DNA from: Artemia franciscana
Taxonomy: Eukaryota; Arthropoda; Branchiopoda; Anostraca; Artemiidae
Direction of reading: 5' to 3'
Assembly (NCBI RefSeq): GCF_032884065.1
Contig: NC_088881.1
Location: forward strand, 8,340,582-8,404,581
DNA length: 64,000 bases
In this document: positions 60,075-64,000 of the stretch, piece by piece
Layout: each line of letters opens with the position of its first letter
Position numbering within the stretch: position 1 is the first letter of the stretch
Notes under the pieces: generated by a model
The model's input: only the letters and a program-made list of their open reading frames with translations
Database searches by the model: none
Told to the model about the DNA's origin: nothing
Program-made: the position numbers and the translations under genes

Positions 60075-61400
60075 TAAGAGTCAATAGATTGCTTTAAAAG
60101 AAAAATCAGAGGCTTAATGCCAGTCAGGATTCAAAATAAGAGCTCTGAGTCATAAGGTCCTTCTAAATATAAAGATTCATGTAGATCCGATCACCCACTC
60201 ATAAGGTAAAAATACCTGAATTTTTCTGATTTTTCCTCTCCATTCAGCCCCTTAGATGGTTGAATCGGGGAAAACGACTTTATCAAGTCAACTTGTGTAG
60301 CTCCTTATCACGCTTACCAATTTTAATGGTCCTAGCACATTCTGAAGCACCAAACTCGCCAAAGCACTGAACCCCAACCCCTAACTCCCCCAAAGAGAGC
60401 GGAATCACTCTGGTAACGTCAGTTATATATCTACGACATTTCTTCCTCCAACTCCCCCCAATGTCAACACATCTGGTCAGAATTTGAAATAAGATCTCTG
60501 AGACACGAGTTCCTTCTAAATATGAAATTTCATTAAGATTTTATCACTCTTTGGTAAATTAAAAATACCTAATTTTTTCTAATTTCTTAGAATTAACCCT
60601 CCCCCCAACTCCCCTAAAGAGAGTGGATCTGTTCCGGCCATGTCAATCACGTATCTGGGACTTGTGCTTATTTTTCCCACCAAGTTTCATCCCGATTCCT
60701 CCACTCTAAGCGTTTTCCAAGACTTTAGGTCCCCCCCCCCCAAACGTAACAGGATCCGGTCTGGATTTCAAATAAGAGCTTTGAGACACGATATCCTTCC
60801 AAACATCAAATTTCATTAAGATCAGATCACTTTTTCGTAAGCTAAAAATACCTCATATTTTCTAATTTTTCAGAAATAGCCCATACCCCCAACTCCCCCA
60901 ATGAGAGTGGATCCGTTCTGGTTATGTCAATAACTTATCTAGGACTTGTGATTATTTTTCCAACCAAGTTTCATCCTGGTCCTTCCACTCTAAGCGTTTT
61001 TCAAGATTTTAGGCTCCCCCCAAACTCCTCCAGATGTCACCGAATCCAGTCAGGATTTGCAATAAGACCTCTGAGACACGACACCCTTCGCAACATCAAA
61101 TTTCATTAAGATCCGATCACTCCTTCGTAAGTTAAAAAATAACTCATTTTTCTAATTTTTCAGAGATAAGCCTCCCCCCCCTCAACTCCACCAAGTGAGC
61201 GGATCTGTACCAGCTATGTCAATCACTTATCTAAGACTTGTGCTTATTTTTCCCACCAAGTTTCGTCTAGATCCCTCCACTTTAAGCGTTTTCAAAGATT
61301 TTAGGTCCCCCCCTCCCCCAATGTCACGGGATCCCATCAGGATTTAAAATAAAGGCTCTAAAAGACAATATTCTTCCGAGCATGAAATTTAATAAAATTC
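60075..61400 (+). repeat. Family B array, forward copy (segmental duplicate 2)
   Basis: Starts agtcaatagattgctttaaaag, matching the start side of the copy at 29.28 kb, then tandem units with GATCCGGTC..GATTT cores (60756, 61042, 61330). From 60589 it parallels 43254-44090 closely, lacking about 115 bp present at 44050-44165. Confidence 0.85.
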
Positions 61401-61520
61401 AGTGATCTAATTATCAAAGAAACCAATTACCAATTCTATTAAACAAAAAATTAAAGTCGTGCCTACAGCTTTAAAGCCAAATCAGTTTGAATTTGTCTGT
61501 TGGGGCAACACTATCAATAA

Positions 61521-61830
61521 ATGGATCATTCAATGTTAGAAACTTCAAATGGTGCAGGGGATGCTGAGGGGCATGGTGGTTCAGCAATCGTGGGCTCGCA
61601 AACAGGAAGTTTAGAATCACTTGGCACAAATAGAGCAGGTTCTGCGATGTTTCCAGATGTTGTCTCGGTTTCGTTCCCTATGGGAAGATTCCCAACTGGT
61701 ACAGATCCGTTAAATGGAGCATTTCCAGGATTTGGTTCGCAGTTTTCGTCCCCCCAAGATTTATTAGAAGAGGGAAAAGAAGAGCCTTTTCTCACAAAAG
61801 TCAACAATGATTTTTCACTTCTGCAGCTTG
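61521..61830 (+). pseudogene. Diverged second copy of the Ser/Gly/Phe-rich exon
   Basis: It is the same length and open frame as 44295-44604, with the same upstream TAA, ATG and donor CTTG|gtgagc. By eye there are about 9 amino-acid changes (for example P to H, G to V and V to D) against about 5 silent ones, suggesting relaxed constraint. No RRM exon follows within the window. It could be a duplicated exon, an unused pseudo-exon, or an assembly of a second haplotype. Confidence 0.75.
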
Positions 61831-61961
61831 GTGAGCCCTTAGCTTCTTGTTAAAACTTTTTTTGCTATAAATAGCCTCCTCAAAGAATTACTTTATGTAT
61901 CAAAATAGGATATCCCCCCCCCCTTCAAAAAGCTTAAAAAATTAAGAAGTACTGATTTTTA

Positions 61962-64000
61962 TGGCACTTGGTATTAACCAAGTGACATATAGCAATCGCC
62001 AATTCTGTCGGTCTGTCTGTCTGTCTGTTGGTCCCGGTTTTGCTGCTATAGGTACTTCCAGGTAAGCTAGGACGATGAAATTTGGCAAGTGTATCAGGGA
62101 CCGGACCAGATTAAATTAGAAATAGTTGTTTTCCCGATTTGACCACCTGGGGGGGGGGGGCGGTTAATTCGGAAAAAATAGAAAAAATGAAGTATTTTTA
62201 ACTTATGAGCGGGTGATTGGATCTTCATGAAATTTTATGTTTGGAATGATATTGTGTCTCAAAGCTCTTATTTTAAATCCCGACCGGGTCTGATGACATT
62301 GGGGGGGAGTTGGAGGGGGAAAACCTAAAATCTTAGAAAACACTTAGAGTGGAGGGATCGGGATGAAACTTGATGGGAAAAATAAGCGCAAGTCCCAGAT
62401 GCATGATTGACATAATCAGAACTGATTTGTTCTCTTTGGGGTAGTTTTTTTTTTGGGGGGGGGAGTAATTCTTAAAAATTAGAAAAATGAGGTATTTTCA
62501 ACTTACGAACGGGTGATCGGATCTCAATAAAATTTGATGTTTAGAAGGATATCGTGTCTTAGAGCTCTTATTTTAAATCCCGACCGGATCTGGTGATGGG
62601 GGTGGGGAGTTGGGAGGGGGAAACCTAAAACTTGGAAAACACTTAGAGTGGAGGGATCGGGATGAAACATGGGGGGAAAATTAAACAAAAGTCCTAGATA
62701 GATGATTGACATAAACGGAACGGATCCGCTCTCTTTGGGGTAGTTGGGGGGGGGTATTTCTTAAAAATTGAAAAAATGAGGTATTTTGAACTAACGAACG
62801 GGTGATCGGATCTCAATGAAATTTGATATTTAGATGGATATCGTGGCTCAGAGCTCTTATTTTAAACCCGACCGGATCTGGTGACATTTGGGGGGGGGTT
62901 GGGAGGGGGAAACCTAAAACTTGGAAAACACTTAGAGTGGAGAGATCGGGATGAAACTTGGTGGGGAAAAAACACGAGTCCCAGACACTTGATTGACATA
63001 ACCAGAACGGATCCGCTCTCTTTGGGGTAGTTGGGGGAGGGGGTTAATTCTGAAAAATTAGAAATAAGGAGGTATTTTTAACTTACGAACGGGTGATTGG
63101 ATCTCCATGAAATTTGATATTAGAAGGATATCGTGTCTCGAAGCTCTTATTTTAAATCCTGACCGGATCTGGTGACATTGGGGGAAGTTTGGGGTGGGGA
63201 AACCTAAAATGATGGAAAACGCTTAGATTGGAGGGATTGGGATGAAACTTGGTTGGAAAAATAAGCAGAAGTCTTGCATACGTGATTTACATAATTGGAA
63301 CGGATTCGCTCAATTGCGGGGGGGTAATTCTGAAAAATAAGAAAAATGACGTATTTTTAACTTACGAAGGAGTGATCGGATCTTCATGAAACTTCATATT
63401 TAGAAGGATCTCGTAACTCAGATCTCTTATTTTAAATCTCAACCGGATCCAGCGTAATTGGAGGGGGGGCAGTTGAGGGGAACCAGAAATCTTAGAAAAT
63501 ACTTAAGAGGTGAGATCAGGATGAAACTGGATGGGAAGAATCAAAACCTGTCTAAGATACGTGACTGACATAACTGGACCGGATCTGCTCTCTTTGGTGG
63601 AGTTGGGGGGAGGGGGTAATTTTGAAAATTGAGGCATCTGTAACTTACGAAAGGGTGATCAGATCTTAATCAAATTTGATATTTAGAAGGATCTTGTGCT
63701 TTAAAGCTGTAATTTTAAATACCGATCAGATCCTGTGACATTCGGGAGATTTGGAGAGGGAAACCGGAATTCTTGGAAAACGTGAAAATTGAGGTATTTT
63801 TATTTTACGAATAGGTGATCGGATCGTAATGAAATTTGATATTTAGAAGGAATTCATGTCTCAGAGCTCTTATTTCAAATCCCGACCAGATCTTTTGACA
63901 TTGGGGGGAGTTGGAGGGGGAAATCTTGGAAAAACACTTGGAGCGTAGGAATCGGGATGAAGCTTGGTGGATAGAAGAAACAAATGTCCTTGATACGTGA
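61962..64000 (-). repeat. Family B array, reverse copy, runs off the window
   Basis: Opens with the terminal palindrome cacttggtattaaccaagtg (61964-61983), then a gtctgtctgtctgtctg microsatellite and at least six units of about 280-300 bp (cores near 62283, 62584, 62873, 63163, 63441 and 63727), followed by a shorter unit near 63885. G-runs punctuate each unit. Confidence 0.85.

Overview
This is a eukaryotic, AT-rich, transposon-dominated window. Coding sequence split by GT..AG introns, non-LTR retrotransposons, Helitrons, Merlin and hAT relatives and very long (AT)n tracts all point to an animal, most likely an arthropod. The dominant dispersed repeat (called family A here) reminds me of brine-shrimp-type crustacean genomes, but that species guess is recollection and cannot be tested from the sequence. 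I see no bacterial operons, CRISPR arrays or rRNA genes. By eye, well over half of the window is repeat.

Layout. 1-1.2 kb is AT-rich sequence without a gene. 1.2-5.5 kb is a decayed LINE reverse transcriptase split by a 2.3 kb minus-strand Helitron (H1, 2106-4421). 5.5-11 kb holds family A pieces, two hAT-like MITEs, a hAT-type transposase fragment and one possible 21-nt microexon. 11.1-16.6 kb is a head-to-head Helitron pair in AT microsatellite: H2 (minus, 11095-13298) with a tandemly duplicated cargo unit containing a tRNA-like sequence, and H3 (plus, 13381-16613) with a Rep fragment and a 434-codon PIF1-like helicase frame. 16.6-18 kb has LINE and Penelope-like remnants among (AT)n tracts. 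20-27.4 kb is family A plus a Merlin (ISXO2-like) transposase gene broken by one stop codon. An assembly gap lies at 28413-28512, and 28897-31427 is an element with terminal inverted repeats, an 8-bp target duplication and a family B array inside. 31.5-35 kb is family A and a degenerate relative.

The only host-gene-like coding sequence is on the plus strand at 35150-49887. Two exons join in phase to form a complete PHD finger, a third is Pro/Gln-rich, and three more join in phase to give a Ser/Gly/Phe-rich segment followed by a compact RRM-like domain ending at a stop. Whether this is one gene or two adjacent genes is unresolved. Its introns are filled with family A and B repeats. 50-55.7 kb is family A again, including a 108-bp-arm foldback that carries a short piece of a host exon in both arms. 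55.7-60 kb holds a LINE ORF1 and endonuclease remnant and a hAT-like transposase pseudogene. 60-64 kb is family B with a second, diverged copy of one host exon and its flanks.

How parts relate. The three Helitrons carry different surviving parts of one Rep-helicase protein; none is complete. Perfect TGACGTCA palindromes cluster at their 5' ends. Families A and B are both non-coding, built of repeated internal modules, and both carry a short 8+4+8 hairpin at one end, which suggests one broad class of non-autonomous elements.
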